Shown here: positions 41,083 through 48,818 of the stretch, one piece after another
How the letters are laid out: the number at the start of each line of letters is the position of its first letter
How positions within the stretch are numbered: the stretch's first letter is position 1
From: Rufibacter sediminis
GTDB taxonomy: Bacteria > Bacteroidota > Bacteroidia > Cytophagales > Hymenobacteraceae
Direction of reading: 5' to 3'
NCBI RefSeq assembly: GCF_014269285.1
Contig: NZ_JACOAF010000044.1
Span: 268,434 to 332,433 of the forward strand
Length of the DNA: 64,000 bases
Made by a program: the position numbers and the translations under genes
The notes under the pieces: generated by a model
What the model saw: only the letters and a program-made list of their open reading frames with translations
Database searches by the model: none
What the model was told of the DNA's origin: nothing

Positions 41083-41122
41083 AAAAGAGCTCTACAGATT
41101 ATTTATCTGTAGGGCTCTTTTA
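41083..41122 (-). terminator. Terminator of the small lipoprotein gene
   Basis: AAAAGAGCTCTACAGAT (41083-41099) pairs with ATCTGTAGGGCTCTTTT (41105-41121). On the minus strand it lies 17 nt past the lipoprotein stop and ends in a T run. Confidence 0.88.
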
Positions 41123-41138
41123 AGGAGAAGAAATTACT

Positions 41139-41804
41139 TTATAAGTTTTGCATCAGCTGCAGCACCAATTCTGTTCCCATTCTTTCGGATTGCTTTTTAT
41201 ATTCATCTAAATAGGCCCACGTAAACTTCTTACTGGACTTCCAGATGTTGTTCAATGGTTGCTCCGTATTAGGGATACTCACTTCTCCTGTCATGTTGAT
41301 GGTATTACCCGTTTTTGTTTCAAAATCGGCCATCAAACCAAGAGAAGCCGGTGAGATAGATTCCTGGCCGCTGACTGAATAGGCAATCAGAAAGATGATG
41401 GCCGTGCCTTTGTTTTCATAGAGAAACTTCCCCGGTACTTGTTTAAGGTTGATGACTATTTGTTTTCCTTTCGCCTTTTCTAATAGGTTTAGGCTATCTG
41501 CGGCGTGGTAAATGGAGTTTTTGATCAAGGATGCCGTGATAGACGGGTCTATGGTGCATTCTATGGTGGAGTTCCATCCCCAATAAAGAACGGCGGGTAT
41601 AAAAGAAGATTTTAGTTGATTGTATTGGTTCTCTGCCTGAGTGATTTTATCGGTGTTGATAATTAACCAATCTTTGTTCTGTACACTATCTTTTGAGATG
41701 AAGTCGGCTTTTAATTTTTCATTTACAAAGGTGGAGTACTTTTTACTGCTGACACAGCTTGAAAACAGAGCTATAAGTAGAATAGCGTAGTAAAGGTTTT
41801 TCAT
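41139..41804 (-). CDS. Hypothetical lipoprotein
   Basis: I do not recognise this family. The 221-residue product has a lipoprotein signal, MKNLYYAILLIALFSSC, with a lipobox ending at Cys17. The mature part has no obvious domain; it contains VLYWGWNSTIECTIDPSITA and KQVPGKFLYENKGTAIIFLI. The gene is clearly more A/T-rich than its neighbours, like the lipoprotein gene at 49842-50558, which suggests recent acquisition or lineage-specific drift. The start ATG is followed by a normal signal peptide, so it is secure. Confidence 0.8.
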   Translation of the reverse strand: MKNLYYAILLIALFSSCVSSKKYSTFVNEKLKADFISKDSVQNKDWLIINTDKITQAENQYNQLKSSFIPAVLYWGWNSTIECTIDPSITASLIKNSIYHAADSLNLLEKAKGKQIVINLKQVPGKFLYENKGTAIIFLIAYSVSGQESISPASLGLMADFETKTGNTINMTGEVSIPNTEQPLNNIWKSSKKFTWAYLDEYKKQSERMGTELVLQLMQNL

Positions 41805-41936
41805 TTAATGGAATAAGTAAAACTATAAATTAATAAATAGGACTAAGATAACTACAAACTTATTATCAGTAGATAAGCGATTTAATATTTTTACTTTATC
41901 ATTGAAATAGCAGCTGCTGCTTTGAGAATCTGTGGT

Positions 41937-41978
41937 TGCGTTTAGGGGCTGCTTTCCTAAAAGCGGCCCCTAAACGCA
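41937..41978. repeat. family P palindromic repeat
   Basis: TGCGTTTAGGGGCTGCTTTC, two bases, then AAAAGCGGCCCCTAAACGCA. The stem is nearly perfect, with TGCG/CGCA outer pairs and GC changes in both arms compared with other copies. It lies 5 nt past the Ldh-family gene stop. Confidence 0.92.
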
Positions 41979-41983
41979 GGTGC

Positions 41984-43042
41984 TTACAGAGTCACCCCAA
42001 ATTTAGCACCCAAACCTTCCAGATCTTTCACCACGGGCGGCAGCAGCGGAATACCTTCTTTCAGCCGTTGTTCGGTGAAGATTCGCTCCGGGTCGCCAGG
42101 GATGAGCACTTGGTGGCCTTCTTTGGCTTTGGAGCTCCGGAAACGCGTGATCCAGTTGTCCATGTGCTGCTTGAAGTCATCGGCGGGGCGGAAGGCGTCC
42201 ACGCGCATGGCCCCGAAGAAATGCCCGATGCCTTCCCCCACTGGATCGGCGGGAGGCGCCAGGAAACTCACGAACGGAGGCACCCATGGCCCGTAGTTGG
42301 CCCCGGACAACACCGCCGAGAAAATGTCTACCACGGCGCCCAGCGCGTAGCCTTTGTGGCTGCCGGTATCGCCGCCCAACGGGAGCAGCGCCCCGCCGTC
42401 TTTCAATTCATTGGGGTTAGTGGAAGGAGAGCCGTCTACGGCTTGAATCCAGCCGAGGGGTGCTTCCAGGTTCTTGCGTTGCAGCATCTCCAGCTTGCCG
42501 TTGGCGGCGGTGGTGGTAGCTAAATCGGCGACGAAGGGCGGCTGCTCGTTGGCCGGAATCGCCACGGCAATGGGGTTGGTACCCAGCAATCGTTCCAGGG
42601 AATAGGTAGGGGCCACGAGCGGACTGGCGTTGGTCATGGCCATGCCAATCATGTCGTGCTCCAGGGCTTTCATGGCGTGGTAGCCGGCAATCCCGAAGTG
42701 GTTGGAGTTCTTCACCGCCACCCAGCCGCTGCCGGCTATTTTGGCTTTCTTCAGCGCAATCTGCATGGCTTTGGGCGCTACCACCAGACCCAGGCCACCG
42801 TCGCCGTCTACCGTGGCGGTGCTGGGCGTCTCGTGTACAATCTTGACGGTGGGCGTGGCGTTGATGCGGCCCGCTTCCCACAGCCGGACGTACCCGATGA
42901 GGCGGGCCACGCCGTGCGAGTCCACGCCGCGCAGGTCGGCAGACAAGAGGGTTTCAGTGGCGATTTGGGCATCATCGGGCGGGCAGCCGATGGCCAGGAA
43001 GATCTGGCGGGAGAAATCGAAAAGGCGTTGGTAAGAGTACAT
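41984..43042 (-). CDS. Ldh/malate dehydrogenase-family NAD(P) oxidoreductase
   Basis: A 352-residue member of the LDH2/MDG2 (YlbC/ComC-type) oxidoreductase family, which reduces 2-keto acids or related substrates with NAD(P)H using an unusual fold. The catalytic-histidine motif DSHG is at residues 41-44. SNHFGIAGYHAMKAL and GSHKGYALG are also family motifs. The exact substrate (malate, lactate, ureidoglycolate) cannot be decided from sequence. It is divergent from the MuiA-family gene at 43158. Confidence 0.85.
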   Translation of the reverse strand: MYSYQRLFDFSRQIFLAIGCPPDDAQIATETLLSADLRGVDSHGVARLIGYVRLWEAGRINATPTVKIVHETPSTATVDGDGGLGLVVAPKAMQIALKKAKIAGSGWVAVKNSNHFGIAGYHAMKALEHDMIGMAMTNASPLVAPTYSLERLLGTNPIAVAIPANEQPPFVADLATTTAANGKLEMLQRKNLEAPLGWIQAVDGSPSTNPNELKDGGALLPLGGDTGSHKGYALGAVVDIFSAVLSGANYGPWVPPFVSFLAPPADPVGEGIGHFFGAMRVDAFRPADDFKQHMDNWITRFRSSKAKEGHQVLIPGDPERIFTEQRLKEGIPLLPPVVKDLEGLGAKFGVTL

Positions 43043-43065
43043 GCTTGACTTCAGATGGAAAGCGC

Positions 43066-43073
43066 CAAAGGTA
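43066..43073 (-). promoter_or_regulatory. -7 box of the Ldh-family gene
   Basis: The minus strand reads TACCTTTG at 43066-43073, an exact TAnnTTTG match 24 nt before the gene start at 43042. A weaker box on the plus strand, TTCCTTTG at 43108-43115, may serve the divergent MuiA-family gene. Confidence 0.6.
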
Positions 43074-43157
43074 AGGCAATCCGGGGAAAATTTTCCAGCA
43101 GAAATGCTTCCTTTGTAGAAGCATCTGTTTGTACTTCAACCCTAAACCTCTTCTTTT

Positions 43158-44804
43158 ATGCACCTGTTTCGTGTAAGCCTGGGTCTATTGATCTGCTGTT
43201 TTAGCCTTGTTTTTCCAATTTCGGCCCAAAAACAGGAATCTCTCACCACGCAAGTGAAAGCCGTGACGGTGTTCCTGAACCGCGCGCAGGTGACCAATAC
43301 CGGCCGCGCCACGGTAGAGGCGGGCGTGACCGAGTTGGTGCTGGAAGGCTTACCCGCCCAACTGGACGAACGAAGCGTACAGGTAAACCCCACCGGCAAT
43401 GTCACTTTGCTCTCGGTGCGGTATGAGCAGAATTTCCTGCAGAACGCCCCGGTGCCGCGTGAGGTGCAAAGTCTGGAAGACTCGCTGCAAAGCTATAACG
43501 GCCGCATCAGAACGCTCTCTGATCAGCGCGAGGTGCTCCAGAAGGAAGAGGCGCTGCTGCAGGCCAACCAGAACCTGGGAGGTACGCAAACCGGCCTCAC
43601 CGCCGCCCGCCTCAAAGAAGTCGCCGATTACTACCGCACCCGTTTACTGGCCATCCGGAAGGAAGTGCACGCCACCGATCTGCAACTGGCTATTCTGCGG
43701 GAGCGGCAACAGCAATTCAACAACCAGGTGAACCAATACAAGCAGAACGTCAAGGCGAACAACCGCGTGATTGTGGCCGTACAGGCCTCGGGCCGCGCGC
43801 AGGTGGGGCTGGAAGTAACCTATCTGGTGATGAATGCCGGCTGGGAACCCATCTATGATCTGCGGGCCAGCGGCAGCCAGGGACCGGTGCAGCTGCAATA
43901 CAAAGCCAACGTGCGACAGAACACCGGCGTGAACTGGAACAGCGTGCAACTGACGCTCGCTACCACCAATCCGGCCGAGGGCGCGCAGAAGCCAACCTTG
44001 AATCCGCAGCGAATCGGGATTGTGCAGCCCAGATCGATAGAAGGGATGTTGCAGGGACGAGTTGCGGGAGTTCAAGTGAGCAAGAAAGCAAAAAAACAGG
44101 AGTCACAGTCTTTGAATGAAGTGGTGGTGGTTGGATATGGTGCCGAGGCTGCTCCGGCTGCCAACACAGCTGATTTCACGGAAGCCGTGGCCACTACCTT
44201 AGCGGCCGAGTTCAAGATAGGCATTCCGTTCACGGTGCCTTCAGACGGAGAACCGCATACCGTAGACATTCAGCAGCACAGCCTCACCACGGCCTACGCG
44301 CACACCACCACCCCTAAACTGGATCCTACGGCTTTTCTGGTGGCGCACCTCACCAACTGGGAAAACCTGAAACTGCTGCCCGGCGAGGCGAACGTGTTTC
44401 TGGCCGGCACTTTCACCGGGAAATCGTTTCTCAACCCAGAGCAAACCCGCGACACGCTCACCCTATCCCTGGGTCGTGACCAAAACGTGGTGGTGCAGCG
44501 CGAGCGGATGAAAGATTACCAGAAGCGCTCCACCCTGGGCAACAGCATCAAAGAGCAGTTTGGCTACGAGATCAGCTTGCGCAACACCAAAGCGCAGCCC
44601 GTAATCCTTACCGTGGAAGACCAGATTCCGGTAAGTACCACTTCTGAGATTGAAGTAGAAGACCTGGACCTCAACGGCGGCAAGCTGGACAAGGAAACCG
44701 GGAAAGTCACCTGGCAAGTGGCGGTAAAGCCGAACGAGACGGTGAAGCGCACCTTGCGCTACGTGGTGAAGTATCCGAAGAATAGGCAGGTTAGTGGGTT
44801 GTAG
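43158..44804 (+). CDS. MuiA-family (DUF4139) secreted protein with SusC-like motifs
   Basis: A 548-residue secreted protein of the mucoidy-inhibitor MuiA family (DUF4140 at the N-terminus, DUF4139 at the C-terminus); the function is unknown. The signal peptide ends near FPISAQ (residue 24). A coiled coil spans about residues 90-200. The DUF4139 part has LEVTYLVMNAGWEPIYDLRA and QLTLATTNPAEGAQKP. An insertion carries LQGRVAGVQV (298-307) and LNEVVVVGYG (319-328), the hallmark words of SusC-type TonB receptors, in reversed order. Part of the signal peptide is encoded by family P-like sequence. Confidence 0.85.
   Translation: MHLFRVSLGLLICCFSLVFPISAQKQESLTTQVKAVTVFLNRAQVTNTGRATVEAGVTELVLEGLPAQLDERSVQVNPTGNVTLLSVRYEQNFLQNAPVPREVQSLEDSLQSYNGRIRTLSDQREVLQKEEALLQANQNLGGTQTGLTAARLKEVADYYRTRLLAIRKEVHATDLQLAILRERQQQFNNQVNQYKQNVKANNRVIVAVQASGRAQVGLEVTYLVMNAGWEPIYDLRASGSQGPVQLQYKANVRQNTGVNWNSVQLTLATTNPAEGAQKPTLNPQRIGIVQPRSIEGMLQGRVAGVQVSKKAKKQESQSLNEVVVVGYGAEAAPAANTADFTEAVATTLAAEFKIGIPFTVPSDGEPHTVDIQQHSLTTAYAHTTTPKLDPTAFLVAHLTNWENLKLLPGEANVFLAGTFTGKSFLNPEQTRDTLTLSLGRDQNVVVQRERMKDYQKRSTLGNSIKEQFGYEISLRNTKAQPVILTVEDQIPVSTTSEIEVEDLDLNGGKLDKETGKVTWQVAVKPNETVKRTLRYVVKYPKNRQVSGL
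43196..43235. repeat. family P-like sequence inside a coding region
   Basis: CTGTTTTAGCCTTGTTTTTC and AATTTCGGCCCAAAAACAG resemble a family P copy with a weaker stem. It encodes about residues 13-26 of the MuiA-family protein (signal peptide). It could be coincidence. Confidence 0.4.
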
Positions 44805-44846
44805 GTAACGCGGTTTTTGCTGGCAGAGATTGTCCTAAGTGTACGT

Positions 44847-44915
44847 AGTCCGCTTGTGCTGGCGGAGGGCTGTTGTAGCGTGGGTGCATGCAGTCCGCTT
44901 GTGCTGGCGGAGGGC
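44847..44915 (+). repeat. 24-nt direct repeat, two copies
   Basis: AGTCCGCTTGTGCTGGCGG followed by AGGGC occurs at 44847-44870 and again, identical, at 44892-44915. Diverged inverse copies lie at 48685-48708 and 48729-48753, beside the other arm of the long inverted repeat. Confidence 0.8.
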
Positions 44916-44940
44916 CCTTTTTTTTCGTGGGTGCATAGGC

Positions 44941-45085
44941 TTGGTTGTTGCATGGTTTCCCTCCGAGCGCTCACGGCCGCGGGGCCTCGTCTTCCGGGTT
45001 CGCGCTGTTGTTTTAGCCTTGGCCAGCAGGCCTGCCGCATGCGCGGCACCAGGTCTAAAACAAAGGCGCTCTCCCGAAAGACTGG
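44941..45085 (+). repeat. Long inverted repeat, left arm (145 bp)
   Basis: These 145 bases match the reverse complement of 48516-48660 at 142 positions; the last 85 are identical. It includes GTTTTAGCCTTGG...CCAGGTCTAAAAC (about 45009-45061), ends that recall family P with a longer GC-rich loop. Weaker similarity continues left to about 44844. The pair encloses the TPR gene. Confidence 0.92.
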
Positions 45086-45140
45086 TTTTGTTGCGTTTAG
45101 TGGAAGTCCTTCCTGCTTGGAACAGCGAACCACCCCCGGC

Positions 45141-45162
45141 CCCTCCTTAGCCAAGGAGGGGA
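45141..45162. repeat. CCCCTCCTT palindrome
   Basis: CCCCTCCTT, AGCC, AAGGAGGGG form a perfect 9-bp stem. The words CCTCC...GGAGG recur near 38070-38091. Confidence 0.65.
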
Positions 45163-45251
45163 GCGTTAAGTAAGTTCTTATTCCTCTTCTCGGATGTGCA
45201 GAAGTTTACTCCCCTTCTTGGAGTAGGGCCGTTAAGTTCTAAAAATATAGC

Positions 45252-45318
45252 TGGTTCAAGTTTTCAACTTGGACCTAAAATGAGCTGAAGTTTGCAAATC
45301 AGTGAGCCGTGAGGCTCA
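45252..45318 (+). repeat. 67-nt repeat (family T), copy 1
   Basis: Contains GGTTCAAGTT-TTC-AACTTGGACC and then GAGCC-GTGA-GGCTC. Copy 2 is at 45413-45477 in the same orientation. About two thirds of positions match. Confidence 0.7.
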
Positions 45319-45412
45319 AAATGTGCAGTAATGTCAAAGCCTCTTCGAAGGAACCAAACCAATGAAATAGAACGTAACGGCCTTGCACCAATGAGGATGG
45401 GTTTATTTCCCA

Positions 45413-45477
45413 TGGTTCAGTTATGACTTGGACCCAGCATGATCTGCCCTGTGCAAAGCAGTGAGGCATCAGCCTCA
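45413..45477 (+). repeat. 67-nt repeat (family T), copy 2
   Basis: Shares CTTGGACC, ATGA, CTG, GCAAA and CAGTGAG with copy 1. The second hairpin is GAGGC-ATCA-GCCTC here versus GAGCC-GTGA-GGCTC there: both arms changed and still pair. Confidence 0.7.
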
Positions 45478-45675
45478 GAGGGTATCCAGGCAGTTGATAT
45501 TGCTACAAGAAGGGGGCAGCCAGAAATCAACGAGTGAGCCATCCTTCCACTAGGCACTCTTTTTGAGTTTGTCTATAGCAACAGCAACCCTATTCCGCAA
45601 CGCTGAGTGCTATCCACCTACATCGTTCAAGAAACTTTACTAGGAGAGGAAGGATGCACCTGTCTTGGAGGCAAA

Positions 45676-45713
45676 GTTTTGGGCCTGTTTTCTGGAAATC
45701 GGCTCTGAAACGG
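45676..45713. repeat. family P palindromic repeat
   Basis: GTTTTGGGCCTGTTTTC, two bases, then GAAATCGGCTCTGAAACGG. It lies 138 nt before the TPR gene start, one of the few copies not near a stop codon. Confidence 0.75.
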
Positions 45714-45850
45714 GGGAGAGACTTTGGGTGAATTTTACATGCTCAGGCAACCCCGAGGGCTTGGTGGGCATCTTCCAGATAAATCATCACTTCCCCTTAT
45801 TTCTGGAACGGATTTTGCCTTTTATTGAAATATAAGTTATTGCTAATATT

Positions 45851-48208
45851 ATGAAAGCACACCTACTTCCTTTCCTGCTGGTGGCATGCCTCTTCTGGGG
45901 CGGGCGGGCCAGTGCGCAGTCTAAGGTGCTCTATGAGCAAAACAGACAGGAAACCTTCTCGCTCTCCAGCTTCACTGATCCTGATTTAGGGAAGTTGGCG
46001 CAGGAACTGGGACGGGACAACCACCATCGGTCCGGGAAGCTGGTGCTGTCCGTGGACGTGGAGCAGCAGGAGAAAATCACCCGCGACGGAAACCAATTGG
46101 TGATCACCGCCGCCTTCCGCAACGTTCGCGTGCGGGAGCAGGTGCTCTACCGCGAGTTCGATTTCGCCGATGAACTGACTCCTACTGTGGCGCACGCCAA
46201 GGTGCAATTGCTGGGCCCGGAAGACAAGGTACTGCAGACGTTTGACGTGTCAGGCAAAGCCATCAAGCAAGACGGGGCCACGGTGCTGGTGCAGGCATCG
46301 GTGAAAGATACTTCCAGTTTTGTGGGGTATAAATTACGGGTGGTGGAGAAAAAACTGGCTTTCTCAAGAGAGAACTTCAGTGCGTTGCACCAGCGCCTGG
46401 ACTTGGTGAAGCGCTACTATGCCGCCGATGTGCGCCTGGCGCAGCTTTCCCGGGAACTGCAAACCATCAACCCCAATGACATTGACCGCCTGGCGCAGCA
46501 CAAAGAGCACCTGGGCGGCCTGGGTCAGGAATTAGATAGGCTGTTTGACAACCGCATGGACCGCGAACTGGGCCTGAACCGCCGCGATCCGGTGCAGTTG
46601 CGCCGCCGGGTGAACGATCTGGAGCATCAGGTAAAGGAACGGCACGTGGCGCTGGACCAGATGTGGGCCCGCCTGCCGGAGATTTACTACAACCGCGGTC
46701 TGGAGTTGGCCATGAACGGAAACGCCCGCGCAGGTCGTGAGTTCTTTGAGCGTTCACTGCAGGCGAATCCTGCCTTCGCGCCGGCGCACCTGCAACTGGC
46801 CCGGCTGGATTTTAAGGCCGGTTTCCTGAACGAGGCCGCAAAACGCACCCGTGAGTTGTTGAACCGCATGCAGGTAGATCCAGAAACTTATCGGTTTGGG
46901 CAGGAGTTGGCCCTGGATATCCAGAACGCCTATGTAGCCGAGGGCGAGAAACTGAACAACCAAGGCAAGTACCGTCAGGCCATCGAACAGTTTGAGCAAG
47001 CCCGTGATTTCTGCCGCGGCATCTCCAGCCTGCGGTGCCGGTCAGAATTGTGGGACAACGGAATCGCGTTTGCCAAGAGCGGCCTCTATGATGACCTTCT
47101 GCAGGACGGACGCCAAGCGTTGACCCAGAACAACCTGGCCCAGGCCGAAAAACTGGCCAGAGAAGCGCAACAGTTCGCCCGCAACAATAAAACCGCGATT
47201 GACTCAGACGCGGCCGCTACCACTTTGCTGCGTGACGTGCAGCAGCAGGTTTACCAACAGCAGATGACCGATGGCCGGAAAGCGCTTCAGGCCAAACAAT
47301 ACAGCGCCGCGCTCAAGGCTTTCGAGAAAGGCAAGAGCCTGGCCAGCGACTACAGCTTAACCCCTCAGCCCGATGCCGAGAAACTTCTTCGGCAGGCGGC
47401 CCGCCCCGTGATTCTGGAGAAGATTGCCGAGGGACAATTGCAGGCCAATGCGAACAAACTGCCCCAGGCCCGCAACGTAGCCGCCGAGGTCACCAACCTG
47501 CAGATCCGGTACGGACTGGTCAACGACAAAGAGCTGGACGGCAAATTCAGAACCCTAAACCAGGGGATTTTCTCTCAGGAGTGTGCCAACGCGCAAGCGG
47601 CCTATGACCAGCACTATCAACGTTCCTTGCAGTACAGCAGCGAGCGCCTGTTCGCCCAAGCCGCCGCTGAGCTGGACAAAGCCATTGCGGCGGCCAAAGG
47701 CAACGGGGGCTGCGCCATCTCTCCGGCTACCGCCGAGGTGGAACTGGCCCGCATAGACGCGCCGGCTCATTACCAGGAACTCCTGCAGAAAGCCAATACC
47801 CTGATCGGGCAGAACAAGATGGCCGAGGCGGTGAAGGTGTACCAGGAGGCCAGCCAACATTTCGAAAGCGCCAACGTCGCCCGATTTGGATTAGGACACG
47901 AGTTGTTGCTTGCCTTTGCTCTTCGTCATGAAAATAAAGCGTTTGTGTCTGAAGTAGCGAAACACGCCGCCGCGGCCGGAGACGCCCAAGGCGCACTTGA
48001 TCTGGTAAAACGCCTGGTTGTGTTAAAATACACCAAGTACAACCTGAACCAACTGCAGGAGCAGGTAGGCCAGCAACTCGCCACTCGTGATGCCCAGGCC
48101 AACCCTAAGGGAGATTACAAGCAACTGGCCAACGCCTACACCGGCGGCAGCAAAGACCTGAAAACCCTAAACAAGGCCTACCAGAAGCAATTCAAGAAAC
48201 TGACGTGA
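45851..48208 (+). CDS. Secreted TPR-repeat protein
   Basis: A 785-residue secreted protein. The signal peptide is MKAHLLPFLLVACLFWGGRA, cut near SAQ. The first ~170 residues form an undefined beta-rich domain. The rest is helical tetratricopeptide-like repeats, for example YYNRGLELAMNGNARAGREF, and YVAEGEKLNNQGKYRQAIEQ. I do not recognise a specific family; a scaffold in the periplasm or outer membrane is likely. The gene stands alone, flanked on each side by arms of the 145-bp inverted repeat, so it may be part of a mobile or invertible segment. Confidence 0.8.
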   Translation: MKAHLLPFLLVACLFWGGRASAQSKVLYEQNRQETFSLSSFTDPDLGKLAQELGRDNHHRSGKLVLSVDVEQQEKITRDGNQLVITAAFRNVRVREQVLYREFDFADELTPTVAHAKVQLLGPEDKVLQTFDVSGKAIKQDGATVLVQASVKDTSSFVGYKLRVVEKKLAFSRENFSALHQRLDLVKRYYAADVRLAQLSRELQTINPNDIDRLAQHKEHLGGLGQELDRLFDNRMDRELGLNRRDPVQLRRRVNDLEHQVKERHVALDQMWARLPEIYYNRGLELAMNGNARAGREFFERSLQANPAFAPAHLQLARLDFKAGFLNEAAKRTRELLNRMQVDPETYRFGQELALDIQNAYVAEGEKLNNQGKYRQAIEQFEQARDFCRGISSLRCRSELWDNGIAFAKSGLYDDLLQDGRQALTQNNLAQAEKLAREAQQFARNNKTAIDSDAAATTLLRDVQQQVYQQQMTDGRKALQAKQYSAALKAFEKGKSLASDYSLTPQPDAEKLLRQAARPVILEKIAEGQLQANANKLPQARNVAAEVTNLQIRYGLVNDKELDGKFRTLNQGIFSQECANAQAAYDQHYQRSLQYSSERLFAQAAAELDKAIAAAKGNGGCAISPATAEVELARIDAPAHYQELLQKANTLIGQNKMAEAVKVYQEASQHFESANVARFGLGHELLLAFALRHENKAFVSEVAKHAAAAGDAQGALDLVKRLVVLKYTKYNLNQLQEQVGQQLATRDAQANPKGDYKQLANAYTGGSKDLKTLNKAYQKQFKKLT

Positions 48209-48226
48209 ACTGGCGGAGACCAGATA

Positions 48227-48266
48227 CAAAAAGCCTCTTTTCTGTGAGAAGAAAAGAGGCTTTTTG
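48227..48266 (+). terminator. TPR gene terminator
   Basis: CAAAAAGCCTCTTTTCT (48227-48243) pairs with GAAAAGAGGCTTTTTG (48251-48266). It lies 19 nt after the stop, and the stem itself provides the T run. Confidence 0.92.
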
Positions 48267-48269
48267 TAT

Positions 48270-48313
48270 TTCCGTTTCAAGGTTGTTTTTCAGAAAACAG
48301 CCTTAAAACGGAA
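48270..48313. repeat. family P palindromic repeat
   Basis: TTCCGTTTCAAGGTTGTTTTTC and GAAAACAGCCTTAAAACGGAA. The outer TTCCG/CGGAA bases pair and are specific to this copy. It directly follows the TPR gene terminator. Confidence 0.88.
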
Positions 48314-48325
48314 GCTGGCTCCTAT

Positions 48326-48370
48326 CTATGCCGCAGGTTTACTTCCGAGGCTTTCAAATCCGCGCTATAG
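48326..48370. repeat. Family Q repeat, diverged copy
   Basis: TCTATGCCGCAGGTTTACTTC, in two pieces, and AAATCCGCGCTATAG match the arm sequence of the long inverted repeat at 32211-32288, but the arms no longer pair well. Confidence 0.55.
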
Positions 48371-48392
48371 TAGTTTCGCTGCGGGGCAGCGA

Positions 48393-48449
48393 GGGTAGTC
48401 AGAGACTACCCGGCACAGAAGGCACGAGTCAGAGACTCGCGCCAGCGGA
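48393..48449. repeat. Two hairpins with AGA loops (family R)
   Basis: GGGTAGTC-AGA-GACTACCC at 48393-48411 and CGAGTC-AGA-GACTCG at 48425-48439. The second, with GCGCCAGCGGA, is the reverse complement of the element at 34487-34513. Confidence 0.75.
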
Positions 48450-48515
48450 CAGTAGTTTTTTTTGTAATGTATTTAAGCAGCCAGTATTTCGCATATTTTT
48501 TACGCATATCCGTTT

Positions 48516-48660
48516 CCAGTCTTTCGGGAGAGCGCCTTTGTTTTAGACCTGGTGCCGCGCATGCGGCAGGCCTGCTGGCCAAGGCTAAAACAACAGCGCG
48601 AACCCGGAAGACGGGGCCTCGCGGCCGTGAGCGCACGGAGGGAAACCATGCAACAACCAA
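48516..48660 (-). repeat. Long inverted repeat, right arm (145 bp)
   Basis: Reverse complement of 44941-45085 with three mismatches. Weaker similarity continues right to about 48753. The two arms enclose 3.4 kb (45086-48515) with only the TPR gene. With the other repeats listed, it accounts for the 610-nt gap to the ppx-like gene at 48819; no gene is supported in it. Confidence 0.92.
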
Positions 48661-48818
48661 GCTAATGCACCTATGAAAAAAGCGGCCCTTCGCCAGCGCA
48701 AGCAAACTGCATTCCCAAAAAGATGAAGGCTTCTTCGCTAGCACAAGCAGACTGCAACATTCCCAAGACATAAGCGGCCTCGCCTGCAAAAAGCCAACTG
48801 CGTGCAAGCAAAAATTAT

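Larger units (their letters stand above)
44805..45850. other. Repeat-filled 1-kb intergenic region
   Basis: No gene is supported in this 1046-nt region; short open frames in it are made of repeat sequence. In order it holds two direct 24-nt copies (44847 and 44892), one arm of the long inverted repeat (44941-45085), a CCCCTCCTT/AAGGAGGGG palindrome (45141-45162), two copies of a 67-nt repeat (45252 and 45413) and a family P copy (45676). The promoter of the TPR gene must lie near its end, but no -7 match is clear. Confidence 0.75.

Noticed and set aside
44817..45173. 118-codon frame on the plus strand, with a related frame at 48406-48807 on the minus strand
   Set aside because: Both arise from the two arms of the same 145-bp inverted repeat and its subrepeats; a protein-like match between them reflects DNA repeat identity, not coding.
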